Origin: Facklamia hominis CCUG 36813
Lineage (GTDB): Bacteria > Bacillota > Bacilli > Lactobacillales > Aerococcaceae
Reading direction: 5' to 3'
Assembly (NCBI RefSeq): GCF_000301035.1
Contig: NZ_JH932292.1
Span: 1,524,848-1,578,416, forward strand
DNA length: 53,569 bases
Positions 41,729 through 50,979 of the stretch are shown here, one piece after another. Numbering within the stretch: position 1 is the stretch's first letter; every line of letters starts with the position of its first letter. The notes beneath the pieces are model-generated. The model saw nothing but the letters and a program-made list of their open reading frames with translations. It was not told the origin of the DNA and made no database searches. Both the position numbers and the translations under genes were made by a program.

Positions 41729-41932
41729 TTAGTTGAACTGATAGGTGTAGACACCTTCAACCGTTTGGCTAGGGATATCTAACAGGTTATCAATGGCAGC
41801 TTTGACACCTTGGACTTGGTCAACCGTGGCGGTTTCGGTCAGACCGTTTAGTGAGACAGAACTTGTCTTCTTGCTTTCAGGGTCTAAGCTCTTCAAGCTC
41901 AAACGACCGGACTTGAATGTTTTTTGTGACAT
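41729..41932 (-). CDS. DUF1659 small protein
   Basis: This 67-residue protein starts at MSQKTFKSGRLSLKSLDPES, after AAGGAGGAATTACC; the longer in-frame start is rejected. The conserved pattern SVSLNGLTETATVDQVQGVKAAI fits DUF1659. Function unknown; it occurs with DUF2922 in Firmicutes and phage-derived cassettes. Confidence 0.85.
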   Translation of the reverse strand: MSQKTFKSGRLSLKSLDPESKKTSSVSLNGLTETATVDQVQGVKAAIDNLLDIPSQTVEGVYTYQFN

Positions 41933-41990
41933 GGTAATTCCTCCTTGGGATGTTTGTTTTTTGTAGCTACACCCTATAAACAATTATTTC

Positions 41991-42542
41991 CTAAAAAGTG
42001 TCCACGCATTGTTTGAGTTGGGGATAAAAGTCGGCTAGCTTTCGTTGGATGGCTTGGCGATACTTGTAGTAGGTTGACCGCTTGATCCCTAGTTGGTCTT
42101 GGATTTCTTGGTGGCTGAGTTGGTCATCGATCAAGGCTCGATAGATCCAATATTCACGGTCATTGAGGTAAGACCGGACTTGTTGGTGGTAGTGGTCCAG
42201 ACTGATACGAGCTTCGGCCTTTTCACTAAAGGGGCAGCTGGTGTCGGGGATAAGGACGGGGTCGGCCATAAAGCTGACCTCTTGGGGCGACTTCTTAAAG
42301 AGATTTAAGAGATGCCATTTGAGTCCTTGCTTGGCAAAATAGACAAAGCGGTAACGGTCATCGGCTAGCTTCAAAGGTTGGCCATCGAAGTTCTTAGCTA
42401 GTTCTAGCAATTTGATGCGCAGTTCCTGGACATAATCGGGGTAGTCAGCGGACCGTGGATCGACCTGGTAGGAACGCAGAACTTGGTGGATGACGGCTTC
42501 GAATTGGTCGAGAATTAAACGGGCATGGTGATCATCTAACAT
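41991..42542 (-). CDS. Sigma-70-family / ComX-like sigma factor
   Basis: This 183-residue protein has a sigma-2-like region (SADYPDYVQELRIKLLELA, YRFVYFAKQGLKWHLLNLFKK) and a C-terminal helix-turn-helix (LSHQEIQDQLGIKRSTYYKY) for -35 recognition. It resembles the short alternative sigma factors near competence and phage-late genes in Lactobacillales. It is placed to switch on DUF1659/DUF2922 or the lysis genes. GAAAGGAGCCTCCC precedes the ATG. Confidence 0.82.
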   Translation of the reverse strand: MLDDHHARLILDQFEAVIHQVLRSYQVDPRSADYPDYVQELRIKLLELAKNFDGQPLKLADDRYRFVYFAKQGLKWHLLNLFKKSPQEVSFMADPVLIPDTSCPFSEKAEARISLDHYHQQVRSYLNDREYWIYRALIDDQLSHQEIQDQLGIKRSTYYKYRQAIQRKLADFYPQLKQCVDTF

Positions 42543-42556
42543 GGGAGGCTCCTTTC

Positions 42557-43678
42557 TTAGTATGCACTATTCGGTAAGTAGTCGCGGCTTTGGTTTTCAA
42601 AGACATGGAAGAGGCTTTTGAACTTGAGTCGCTGCCAATTCCAGAGGATCTTCATGGAGTAGTAAAAGACTTCCTCCTTGTCCATGGATCGTAGGACTGC
42701 TTCGCGGACCATATCAAAGGGCAGCTTTAGGAGCCACTGGTTATAAGCGACCAGTTCTGTCCGGCTGAAGGAGAGGCCCTTTTCCTGGCAAAAGTCTAAA
42801 AAGGGTTGGATGATGTCCTGGTCTAAGGTCAAGTCTGGATTGTTGATGACCCCCTCCCGAAAGAGGTAGGGATCTTCTAGGCGTTGGCGTAGGATGGCTC
42901 GTTCGGATTGATAGATGGCTGGAGGGAGATTGGGATCTAGCCCCAAGTCATCAAGCAAGGTGGAAGGCTTGGCTGCTAGGATGTCCGTGCTATCTATGCA
43001 GAGCGGACTTAGCTGAGGGGGCCAAACGCTCGTTTCCAGGGCATCCTCATTCTGATTATCATTCACATTGACATTTACATTATCATTTTTATTTTGATTT
43101 TCATTATCATTGTCATTCTCATTCTCATTAGCGAATAGGGATTCATTCTCCTTTTCATTCTCATTCTCATTATCATTATCGAATTGGCGGTCAATCTTCT
43201 GGGGATTCTCCAAAAGTTTTTGACGCAGCTGAATTTCTTCTTGTAAGAGAGTGTAGATTTTTTGGTCGAAAGACCGGTTGGAAAGGCGGAAGTAGCGGGT
43301 GTTATGAGTTAGAGTGGCCTGGATTAGGGTTAGGTCCTTAACTTGGGCGACTTCCTTCTTGAGCAAGCGTTCAACGGCGACGCCTCCTTTGACGATGGAG
43401 GTTCGTAAGGAATTCAAGACGGCGATCTCCTGGGTCTTCTTGGAATAGCGGATGACCTGGAGTTTTTCCTGGAAGCGGTCAAGGAGGGTGAGGACCACTT
43501 CTCGGCTGAAGCCGGTTTTGTCGGAGATGGTCTTGATGGGGAGGGTGTAGATCCCTAATTGGCTGGTGTTGGGATTGGTGAGCAGATAGAGATAAAAGTA
43601 GCGGTCTTCGATGGAGAAGTGATCAATGACTTGAGGATCTTCCCAGAAGCTAACATCGACAATGCGTTTAATGGTCAT
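42557..43678 (-). CDS. Phage replisome organiser / DnaD-like protein with low-complexity linker
   Basis: This 373-residue protein has an N-terminal winged-helix region (residues 1-90: VSFWEDPQVIDHFSIEDRYF, ISDKTGFSREVVLTLLDRF) and a C-terminal DnaD-like domain (about 280-360: YNQWLLKLPFDMVREAVLRS, YYSMKILWNWQRL). Between them is a long Asn/Asp/Glu repeat linker (around residues 165-215) coded by six-base repeats. Such proteins load replicative helicases in phages and plasmids. ATG 43678 follows AAAGGAGGCC. Confidence 0.8.
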   Translation of the reverse strand: MTIKRIVDVSFWEDPQVIDHFSIEDRYFYLYLLTNPNTSQLGIYTLPIKTISDKTGFSREVVLTLLDRFQEKLQVIRYSKKTQEIAVLNSLRTSIVKGGVAVERLLKKEVAQVKDLTLIQATLTHNTRYFRLSNRSFDQKIYTLLQEEIQLRQKLLENPQKIDRQFDNDNENENEKENESLFANENENDNDNENQNKNDNVNVNVNDNQNEDALETSVWPPQLSPLCIDSTDILAAKPSTLLDDLGLDPNLPPAIYQSERAILRQRLEDPYLFREGVINNPDLTLDQDIIQPFLDFCQEKGLSFSRTELVAYNQWLLKLPFDMVREAVLRSMDKEEVFYYSMKILWNWQRLKFKSLFHVFENQSRDYLPNSAY

Positions 43679-43696
43679 GGCTTGGCCTCCTTTCAC

Positions 43697-44017
43697 TTAG
43701 GGATCATTGGAGTCGATGGAATTGTCGTTATCGGACATCTCATCGAGAAAGTTCATTAGATCGTCATTCAGATAAGGTTGATGACATTGAGCTTCGTCAT
43801 CATAGAAGAAGGTGCGAAAGAGGTCTCTGGGACTAAGTTGGAGGGCAAGACAAGTCTTGTAGATGAAGTTATAAGAAGGAGAGTTGTAGCCATAGAGCAC
43901 ATTATAGATACAATTGGGTGAGACCTTGATGAATTTGGCAAATTGCTTGTAATTTAAGCCTGCGCGCCGAATGGCTTCATCCAATCGGTGGTTGATATAT
44001 GATTTATTCTTAGTCAT
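43697..44017 (-). CDS. XRE-family HTH regulator
   Basis: This 106-residue protein has an N-terminal HTH_XRE domain (RLDEAIRRAGLNYKQFAKFI, VSPNCIYNVLYGYNSPSYNF) and an acidic tail ending DEMSDNDNSIDSNDP. It is the first gene of the cassette and may repress its promoter, as a phage-type repressor would. GAAAGAAGGTCATTCC precedes the ATG. Confidence 0.85.
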   Translation of the reverse strand: MTKNKSYINHRLDEAIRRAGLNYKQFAKFIKVSPNCIYNVLYGYNSPSYNFIYKTCLALQLSPRDLFRTFFYDDEAQCHQPYLNDDLMNFLDEMSDNDNSIDSNDP

Positions 44018-44081
44018 GGAATGACCTTCTTTCTTAATGTATTAGGCCTAGGACTGATACCGCTTCCTTGACCCAAGGCTT

Positions 44082-44111
44082 AGTATAAGCGATTATGGAT
44101 AGCCTTGTAAA
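44082..44111 (-). promoter_or_regulatory. Promoter of the sigma/lysis cassette
   Basis: On the minus strand TTTACA (-35), an 18-bp spacer and TATACT (-10) lie about 65 bp before the XRE gene. Confidence 0.55.
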
Positions 44112-44462
44112 TATATGATTACTGATAGATGAAAAAACGCCATTCTTTTGGGATTTTTGAGAAAAGTGTCTAAAAGGCTTGACTGGCGTGACTTAGTGTG
44201 TTTAATTAGAATGAAAGCGCCAGAATGGTGACCTGGATGATTTTTAATAATTATGATCTAAAAGCTATTTAGATAAGATTTTGTATAGTCTAATTTGATC
44301 TATTGAGTTTTCAAATAAATAAATTTTTAAATTTTTAGACGAAGTTGAGGAGTGAAAAATCGGTTTATTTGGTATCGTTTTCAAAACGAAACATCGTTGG
44401 ATGAAGTAGTTAGATAAGCTAGGCGCATGATTTTGATTGAGCTGATCGTTAATTGGCGTGCT
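44112..44462. other. Intergenic region before repeat array B
   Basis: No gene seen. The last 30 bp (GATCGTTAATTGGCGTG) resemble the start of array C, so a partial repeat boundary is shared. Confidence 0.4.
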
Positions 44463-45275
44463 GAGAGTACTAAAATGATCTCAAAATGTAACTCTGAGCG
44501 CCCTGAGAGTACAAAAATGGTCCCGAACTGTAACTCTGCGGGTTTTGAGAGTACTAAAAAGGCGTTGAATTGTAACTCTTGTTGCTCTGAGAGTACCAAA
44601 ATGGCCTCGAATTGTAACTCTTGGTATGCTGAGAGTACTAAATTGGCCTCGAATTGTAACTCTGATCGTTCTGAGAGTACTAATTTGGCTCCCAATTGTA
44701 ACTCTCGTTGTGCTGAGAGTACAAAAATGGCCTCGAATTGTAACTCTTATTGCCCTGAGAGTACTAAATTGGTCCCGAAATGTAACTCTTATTGCCCTGA
44801 GAGTACTAAAATGGGCTCGAATTGTAACTCTCAGTGTGCTGAGAGTACTAAATTGGCCCCGAAATGTAACTCTCGTTGCGTTGAGAGTACTAAATTAGCT
44901 CTGAAATGTAACTCTTATTGCCCTGAGAGTACTAAAATGGGCTCGAACTGTAACTCTCATCGTACTGAGAGTACTAAAATCGCTCCAAAATGTAACTCTC
45001 GTTGCGTTGAGAGTACCAAATTGGCCCCGAAATGTAACTCTCGATGGGTTGAGAGTACTAAACTAGCCTCGAAATGTAACTCTCGTTGTGTTGAGAGTAC
45101 TAAATTAGGCCCGAATTGTAACTCTCGATGAGCTGAGAGTACTAAACTGGCCCCGAATTGTAACTCTCATCGTGCTGAGAGTATTAAAATCGCTCCAAAA
45201 TGTAACTCTCGTCGTGTTGAGAGTACAAAAATGGCCCTGGATTGTAACACTCGTTGTGCGGAGAGTACTAAATTG
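44463..45275 (+). repeat. 42-bp tandem repeat array B (20 copies)
   Basis: Twenty units begin with GAGAGTAC (44463 to 45261), all exactly 42 bp apart. Consensus per unit: GAGAGTACTAAA, about nine variable bases, GAATTGTAACTCT and a 9-base variable segment such as CGTTGTGCT or GATCGTTCT. GTAACTCTC and GAGAGTAC from adjacent units can pair around the variable segment. Because 42 is a multiple of three the array is open in several frames (reading ESTKLAPNCNSRCA in one), but it has no ribosome binding site and both strands are open, so I do not call a protein. Confidence 0.9.
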
Positions 45276-45413
45276 CGTCAAGCGGCAGCAATTTTTGCCC
45301 AGAAGGATTTTGTGACAGCTAAGGATGTCTATCGATATACCAGCCTATTCGTCCTAGGAGAGATCCTCATTATTGTCTTAGTAGGTATCCCCCTAGCCCA
45401 ACTCTTGTTCTAA
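45276..45413 (+). pseudogene. Transporter C-terminus relic, copy 2
   Basis: Directly after the last repeat the frame reads AAAIFAQKDFVTAKDVYRYT and a hydrophobic end LGEILIIVLVGIPLAQLLF, then stop and terminator. The front of the gene is missing; the repeat array ends inside it. It matches the more damaged copy at 30420. Family not recognised. Confidence 0.75.
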
Positions 45414-45423
45414 AAAGTTAATC

Positions 45424-45464
45424 AAACCCGCCCTATTCGCAGTCAGCAACTAGGGCGGGTTTTT
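45424..45464 (+). terminator. Terminator of transporter relic, copy 2
   Basis: AAACCCGCCCTA and TAGGGCGGGTTT form a perfect 12-bp stem with a 15-nt loop, and the T run continues for two more bases. Confidence 0.85.
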
Positions 45465-45694
45465 GTTATATATTAGCCCATTGAATGTGGCCTTTTAAGA
45501 AAAGATAAAGTGTAATAAATGATAGAGCGTGATGGCGATTTGAAGCTGCATGCGGTCGCTACTGTTATTCATGTCGATATTGAGGATGCTCTCGATTCGG
45601 GTAATTCGAGCTCTTAGAAGATGGGGCAGCAACGATTATTCAATAAAGTCTTAATCCCCTTAAGATAAATGATTTTGATCACTTCTGTTAATAC

Positions 45695-45733
45695 AAAAAG
45701 GTTGATGAACGCCGAAGCGTCATCAACCTTTTT
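45695..45733 (-). terminator. Terminator of the FtsX-type ABC operon
   Basis: On the minus strand a 17-bp stem (one bulge) is capped by a C(TTCG)G tetraloop and followed by TTTTT. Confidence 0.85.
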
Positions 45734-45796
45734 GTTTGGGGATTTTATTTTACCGACTATAATCGAGGATTCGTTTTATGTATATGTATCTTTTGG

Positions 45797-48700
45797 TTAT
45801 TCTACCGACTTTAATGCTTCTAACATGTCCACATGTTTTAGTTTATGGAATACTAATCTTCCTAAAATGAGGGTGATTATTCCAATGATTCCTAATGGAA
45901 TTGCAAAAGAGATCCAGCTTAGAGCGGGATTAAACATGATTTCTGCAGGAGGGACAATTTTTAGGATATATATAAATAAGGCGTCCCCTAGAATATAGCC
46001 GGCAAAAATTCCGAGAAGTGTAAGGAAAATGGTTTCTCTATAGATATACATGGTAACTTCCCTATTGTGGAAACCTAGAACCTTGATGGTTGAAAGCTCT
46101 CTGATCCTCTCTTGTACGTTGATATTGGTTAAATTATAGAGAATTACCATGGCTAATAAGGTGGCTACAACGATAATAAGTAACATAATTTTGTTTAGAG
46201 CGGTTACCACAATATTGGTTTGATTTTCAATGAGTGTGTTTGAAACAACGCCCTTTACGCCGTCGATGTTCATGAATTGTTTAGCAACCTTATTGGCATT
46301 ATCAAGGCTACTGTCAGCGAGTGTAACAATCTCGGCATTTGCCTCATAGTTTTCGCCAAAGGCTTTTTCGTAGTTTTTATCGGTCATAAACATAAAGTGT
46401 CCTGCATACATTTCTGAAATAGCAGCAACTTTTACAGTTTTATCATGGTCATGTTTATCTTGAATGGTTAACTCATCGCCAATTTTTGTTCCGGTAATAT
46501 CTGCTAGCCGTTCACTAATGACCACGCCATCCTCAGGAAGCTTAATGGTTTTTCCGGATTTACGATCTCTTAGGATAATAAATTCATTGACCTTATCAAC
46601 ATCATTACTAACCAGCAGATTAATTTCTTGTTTATCATTGAAATCTCCGGCAACTTTTGTGACTTTATCATAATGTAATCCTGTGTGGTTGGTTACTTGG
46701 TGACTAGTTAGCAGGTCGTCGATTTGTTTCTTATCATCATCGCTTTGTTGATTGTTAAAGGCGACGATGAGATCATAATTGATGAGTTCACCGAATTGGG
46801 TAGTTTCAATTCCTTCAATGGATCTTTGAACGCTAAAACCTGCAAATAACAAGGTGGCTGCACCCGCTACCCCAAAGATTGTCATGAACATTCTTTTTTT
46901 GTATCTAAAAATATTTCTAGCCGTTACTTTTTGGATAAAGCCCATCCTACTCCAAATGGGTGTGATTTTCTCAAGTAAAATTTTCGAACCCTTTGCAGGT
47001 GGTTTAGGTAGAAGTAGGTTGGTTGGCTTATCATTTAATTGTTTTTTAGCCACAATGAACGCCGGTATCACGGAACTTATCAGAGAAAGAATGAGAGAGA
47101 TCACGACAAGCTTGGGGTAGAAGGCTAGCTGTATCTTAGGCACACTAAAGTGTTTGCCATAGGCATTAAATATTATTAATGGAAGAAGCGTATGACCGAG
47201 GATGACGCCAAATAGCGTTCCTAAGATTCCAGCAATAAATCCATAGATAGTAAATTTCTTAATGATATCTTTATCTTGATAACCTAGAGCTTTTAAGGTG
47301 CCGGAGTTGATTCGTTCCTCATCGATAAATCTTGTCATTGTTGTAAGTGTGACTAAAGCTGCTACAAAATAGAGGAAGACTGGGAAGATATTAGATAGCT
47401 TATCGACAATATCTGAAATGGTTCGATAGATCGTATATCCAGCAGAACCCAGCGCTTCACGTCGGTTATAAATATTATAAACAGGTGTTTCGATGGAATC
47501 CATTAGCTCTTTGGCAGCCTTTATTTTCTCTTCACCATCTTTGATTTTATCGTTGGCCTCTGTTGATTTTTCATTAAATTCTTTCAAGCCATCTTGGTAT
47601 TCTTGTTCTTTTTCTTCTAGTTCTTTGACATTTGTCTTGTATTTATCAAGATTGGATTGATATTCAGCTTCTTTGCGATTTAATTTTTCAAAAGCTGCAT
47701 TCCAATTATTAAGGCCTTGGTAGTAGGTATTTAAATTTTGTGTGTAGAGATTGACACTTGACTGATATTGAGCTTTGCCGGACTGATAGTCTGCTTTTGC
47801 TTGATTGAGTTCCGCTTCTTTTTGCTGGAGATTTGCTCTGCCAGCTTCCAATTTTTCTTCACCAGCCGCAATTTCAGCTTGTTTTTCATCCAAGTCGGCT
47901 TTTGCAGTACCTAATTTTTCATAAGCGACATTAAGTTCAGTGCGTTTGTTGTCGAGTTCTTTTTTGCCAGTTTCTAATTGTGCTTCTACCTCTGGGGTAA
48001 GCATTGCTGCTTTTGTTTGATTGAGTTCATTAAGTTTTTGTTTTAGTCCGTCCAGATTTGCTTGATTGGCCACGAGTTCGCTGGTAAGATTCTCTTTTGT
48101 TTCATCATCGATATCCGGATTCGAAAGGTCGATCGTTATTTGATCAATTCTTGCTTCAAGTGGGGCTATGTTGTTTTCTACTTCGGAAATTCCGTTTAAT
48201 AAGTTAGTCACTTGATCTTGTTTTTGCTGTAGTTCATTTTCAGCGGCGGTTAGCTGTTCATTCTTACTATCCACTTCTGCTTTCTTCTGTTCATATTGAT
48301 CCAGTCCTGCAGCCAATTGGTCTTTGCCATTAGCCAGCTCATTTTCTTTGTTGGCTAAGGTATTTTGGGCGGTTGCGAGGTCTTTTTTGCCTTGGTTAAT
48401 GAGTCCAAAAGCATTGTTTAATTGATTTTCTGCCATGATTAAGGAAGATTTACCAGCATCTAATTTGGCTTTTCCAGCTTGGAGTTCCTGCCATTTTTGA
48501 TCTAAGGTCTTTTTACTGGAACTAAGTAATCCTTTGGCGTCTTTTAATTTTTTATCCGCATCAGCTAATTGATCTTTACCATCGGCTATCTTATCTTTGG
48601 CACTGTCTAATTTTTGTTGCTTGTCATTTATTTTACTTTGAGCGTCATCGATCTTAGCTTGCCCCTCATCGATTTCATCTTGGATATTCGATTTGATCGT

Positions 48701-49447
48701 TGCCAAGCGATGACTTCCTCGGTCTTTTAATCGATCGTTCAGTTCATCGGTGTGGGCTTCGATTTTACGCCGATATTCATCAGAAAAAGGATTGAGATTG
48801 TTGGTATCTTCATAACGCATTCTTGCGATCATGAAATAATCCGAGTCAAAGTTGTCATCCATGACATAAGCAAAACCGGTCAAGTTACCATCACCGGCTT
48901 GGGAAGCTCCCATATTCGCATAGGAAATATATTCTGCCGAATCGACAAAACCTACTAGCTTATAGCTATGATTTTTGAGGACCATTTTATCATCGATACC
49001 TGTTTTTTCGATAAAGCTGATCTTATCCCCAATTTTATAGCGATCTTCAAAGTTTTTTGAAAGAAGGATATCTGTTTGATTTTTCAAGTCATTTCCTTCT
49101 TGGATGATATATTTAGAAATCTCTTTAGGTTGGGATAAGATTCTAATCGAGCTGTTGCTGTCATCGATCGATACATCTTTTAAGTAGCCATATTCAATCT
49201 GACTGATGCCACTTACTTTATCGATTTGCTTCACATCATCACGATCAATTCCCATAGACCCTATGACGGTGACATCTGTTAGATTGGTCTGGTTAAAATA
49301 GTTTTCGCCTGTTGTTACCATATTCGGTCCGGTAACTTTTAACCCTACAAGGGCAAAAGATCCGATCATCATTAGCATAAAAATTGAAAAAAATCTGCCG
49401 GTTGATGATTTAAAACTTCTGATGATGCTTTTCTTGAGTGATTTCAT
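45797..49447 (-). CDS. Giant FtsX-type ABC transporter permease with extracellular coiled coil
   Basis: This 1216-residue permease has a first membrane helix at about 20-38, an extracellular region with a MacB-like part (to about 250) and a very long coiled coil (about 255-650, repeats like KDAKSKINDKQQKL and NQAKADYQSGKAQYQ). Three helices follow (from about 680, VFLYFVAALVTLTTMTRF), then a second extracellular domain and three final helices forming the second FtsX domain. Such Gram-positive permeases with TetR or two-component control are linked to antimicrobial peptide resistance or envelope stress; the substrate is unknown. It follows its ATPase gene by 7 bp. Confidence 0.9.
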   Translation of the reverse strand: MKSLKKSIIRSFKSSTGRFFSIFMLMMIGSFALVGLKVTGPNMVTTGENYFNQTNLTDVTVIGSMGIDRDDVKQIDKVSGISQIEYGYLKDVSIDDSNSSIRILSQPKEISKYIIQEGNDLKNQTDILLSKNFEDRYKIGDKISFIEKTGIDDKMVLKNHSYKLVGFVDSAEYISYANMGASQAGDGNLTGFAYVMDDNFDSDYFMIARMRYEDTNNLNPFSDEYRRKIEAHTDELNDRLKDRGSHRLATIKSNIQDEIDEGQAKIDDAQSKINDKQQKLDSAKDKIADGKDQLADADKKLKDAKGLLSSSKKTLDQKWQELQAGKAKLDAGKSSLIMAENQLNNAFGLINQGKKDLATAQNTLANKENELANGKDQLAAGLDQYEQKKAEVDSKNEQLTAAENELQQKQDQVTNLLNGISEVENNIAPLEARIDQITIDLSNPDIDDETKENLTSELVANQANLDGLKQKLNELNQTKAAMLTPEVEAQLETGKKELDNKRTELNVAYEKLGTAKADLDEKQAEIAAGEEKLEAGRANLQQKEAELNQAKADYQSGKAQYQSSVNLYTQNLNTYYQGLNNWNAAFEKLNRKEAEYQSNLDKYKTNVKELEEKEQEYQDGLKEFNEKSTEANDKIKDGEEKIKAAKELMDSIETPVYNIYNRREALGSAGYTIYRTISDIVDKLSNIFPVFLYFVAALVTLTTMTRFIDEERINSGTLKALGYQDKDIIKKFTIYGFIAGILGTLFGVILGHTLLPLIIFNAYGKHFSVPKIQLAFYPKLVVISLILSLISSVIPAFIVAKKQLNDKPTNLLLPKPPAKGSKILLEKITPIWSRMGFIQKVTARNIFRYKKRMFMTIFGVAGAATLLFAGFSVQRSIEGIETTQFGELINYDLIVAFNNQQSDDDKKQIDDLLTSHQVTNHTGLHYDKVTKVAGDFNDKQEINLLVSNDVDKVNEFIILRDRKSGKTIKLPEDGVVISERLADITGTKIGDELTIQDKHDHDKTVKVAAISEMYAGHFMFMTDKNYEKAFGENYEANAEIVTLADSSLDNANKVAKQFMNIDGVKGVVSNTLIENQTNIVVTALNKIMLLIIVVATLLAMVILYNLTNINVQERIRELSTIKVLGFHNREVTMYIYRETIFLTLLGIFAGYILGDALFIYILKIVPPAEIMFNPALSWISFAIPLGIIGIITLILGRLVFHKLKHVDMLEALKSVE

Positions 49448-49454
49448 AACACAC

Positions 49455-50159
49455 CTACCATTCTAAATCCATGATATTTGCGGGGTGTGGATTGACTTCA
49501 ATCTTTTCCACCGTGGCATCACGGACTCTAATAACTCGGTCTGCAATGGGAGCAATGGCTGAGTTGTGGGTGACAATGACGACTGTGGTATTTTTTTGAC
49601 GACTCATATTTTGTAAGATTTTGAGGACTTGCTTACCTGTTTCATAGTCGAGGGCGCCGGTTGGTTCATCACATAACAAAATTTTTGGGTTTTTAGCAAT
49701 GGCACGGGCTATAGCTACCCTCTGTTGTTCTCCACCTGATAGCTCTGCGGGAAAATTGTTCATTCTTTTCTCAAGACCGACACTTTTTAAAACTTCCTCA
49801 GGGTCTAGGGCATCTTTGACAATGTCTGATGCCAACTCCACATTTTCCTTGCTCGTTAAATTTTGGACCAGATTATAAAATTGAAAGACAAATCCGACGT
49901 CATTTCTTCGGTAGTCGGTTAATTCTTTTTTACTGTAATTGGAGATATCCTTATTATCGATGATGACTTGCCCTTTACTATTGGTATCCATACCGCCTAG
50001 AATATTAAGGATAGTTGATTTACCAGCTCCTGAGTTTCCAAGGATGATCGCCAATTCACCTTCTTCGATTTCAAAATTCACATCACGATTCGCAACGATT
50101 TCGTTTTGTCTGCCTTCGTTATATATTTTATAAGAGTTTTTCATTTTTATATAACTCAT
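49455..50159 (-). CDS. ABC exporter ATPase (MacB/LolD type)
   Basis: This 234-residue ATPase has Walker [11 protein letters not shown]-loop [12 protein letters not shown], signature LSGGEQQR, Walker [13 protein letters not shown] and [17 protein letters not shown]. The QFYNL and DEPTGALD variants are typical of MacB/LolD ATPases, which drive FtsX-type permeases by mechanotransmission. It is the first gene of the operon and divergent from the TetR gene. Confidence 0.93.
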   Translation of the reverse strand: MSYIKMKNSYKIYNEGRQNEIVANRDVNFEIEEGELAIILGNSGAGKSTILNILGGMDTNSKGQVIIDNKDISNYSKKELTDYRRNDVGFVFQFYNLVQNLTSKENVELASDIVKDALDPEEVLKSVGLEKRMNNFPAELSGGEQQRVAIARAIAKNPKILLCDEPTGALDYETGKQVLKILQNMSRQKNTTVVIVTHNSAIAPIADRVIRVRDATVEKIEVNPHPANIMDLEW

Positions 50160-50235
50160 CTTAAATATAGCTCCTTTCGTTATTGACTAGTAAGACCATA
50201 TTTTACAAAGATAACTATAGGGGTACAATTAGCAA

Positions 50236-50286
50236 CTTATAACTAGTGTCTATTTATTAGACAAATGCATAAAAGTGGTGTAGAAT
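50236..50286. promoter_or_regulatory. Divergent promoters sharing a TetR-type palindrome
   Basis: The palindrome TGTCTA-5-TAGACA (50247-50263) overlaps both promoters. Plus strand: TAGACA (-35, 50258-50263), 17 bp, TAGAAT (-10, 50281-50286) for the TetR gene. Minus strand: TTGTCT (-35, 50259-50264), 17 bp, TATAAG (-10, 50236-50241) for the ABC genes. Confidence 0.7.
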
Positions 50287-50313
50287 TTTAGAAAACTTAG
50301 ATTAGGAGGGCCT

Positions 50314-50889
50314 ATGAGAAACGCGATCAATTCCTATAATACCAAGCTTTTACTGGCAAATACCCTAAAAGAACTATTAAAACACAAGTCCTTTTCAGAA
50401 GTGACAGTGACTGAAATTACCAAGCTGAGTGAAGTCAATAGGAATACCTTTTATTATCATTTTGACTATATCTACGATTTATTATGTTGGCTTTTGGAGC
50501 AGGAGGCGATAAAGAAAGTCCGTGACTACAATACGATTGATGATATTGATGATGCGATTAATTTTACACTGGATTATATTGATGAGAATCGCGATTTTCT
50601 GACAAATATCATCAATTCTGTGGGGGAGCGTGACTTAAAAAGATTTTTATCCAAGGATTTTATGGAAATAATTGGAAACTTTATTCGTCTGGCGGAAAAA
50701 GAATTAATGGTCGAGATCGATGAAGATTACAGAAATTTCCTGACAACCTATGTTACAGAAGCCACGGCAGGGATTTTAATTGAACTTATTTATGCTAAAG
50801 AGGCGATCCCTCGCGAGAAAATCAACCACTTTATTCAAGTCACGACGGTTAATACCATCATTGCCTCTCTAAAGGCGTATAAAGAGTGA
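50314..50889 (+). CDS. TetR/AcrR-family regulator
   Basis: This 191-residue protein has an N-terminal TetR HTH (LANTLKELLKHKSFSEVTVT, EITKLSEVNRNTFYYHFDYI) and an all-helical ligand domain of the TetR_C type. It most likely represses the divergent ABC exporter and itself through the palindrome between them. TTAGGAGGGCCT precedes the ATG. Confidence 0.92.
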   Translation: MRNAINSYNTKLLLANTLKELLKHKSFSEVTVTEITKLSEVNRNTFYYHFDYIYDLLCWLLEQEAIKKVRDYNTIDDIDDAINFTLDYIDENRDFLTNIINSVGERDLKRFLSKDFMEIIGNFIRLAEKELMVEIDEDYRNFLTTYVTEATAGILIELIYAKEAIPREKINHFIQVTTVNTIIASLKAYKE

Positions 50890-50932
50890 ACGCCAAGATG
50901 AATCCTTAAAACAAATAATCAATCATAAAAAG

Positions 50933-50979
50933 ATTAAGCAGAATGTCATCGATAAGGGACGTTCTGCTTAATTTTTTTA
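50933..50979 (+). terminator. Terminator of the TetR gene
   Basis: ATTAAGCAGAA and TTCTGCTTAAT form an 11-bp stem with an 18-nt partly paired loop and seven T. Confidence 0.8.

Noticed and set aside
39683-44017. Complete prophage
   Set aside because: No integrase, terminase, portal, capsid or tail genes; only control and lysis functions are present.
44427-45131. Long plus-strand open frame with a 14-residue repeat (ESTKxxxNCNS)
   Set aside because: It exists only because the 42-bp repeat is a multiple of three. The opposite strand is open as well, there is no ribosome binding site, and the protein would start in unique sequence by chance.
44463-45275. CRISPR array
   Set aside because: Repeat cores drift from unit to unit, the variable segments are only 9 bp and drawn from similar patterns, and no cas genes are present.
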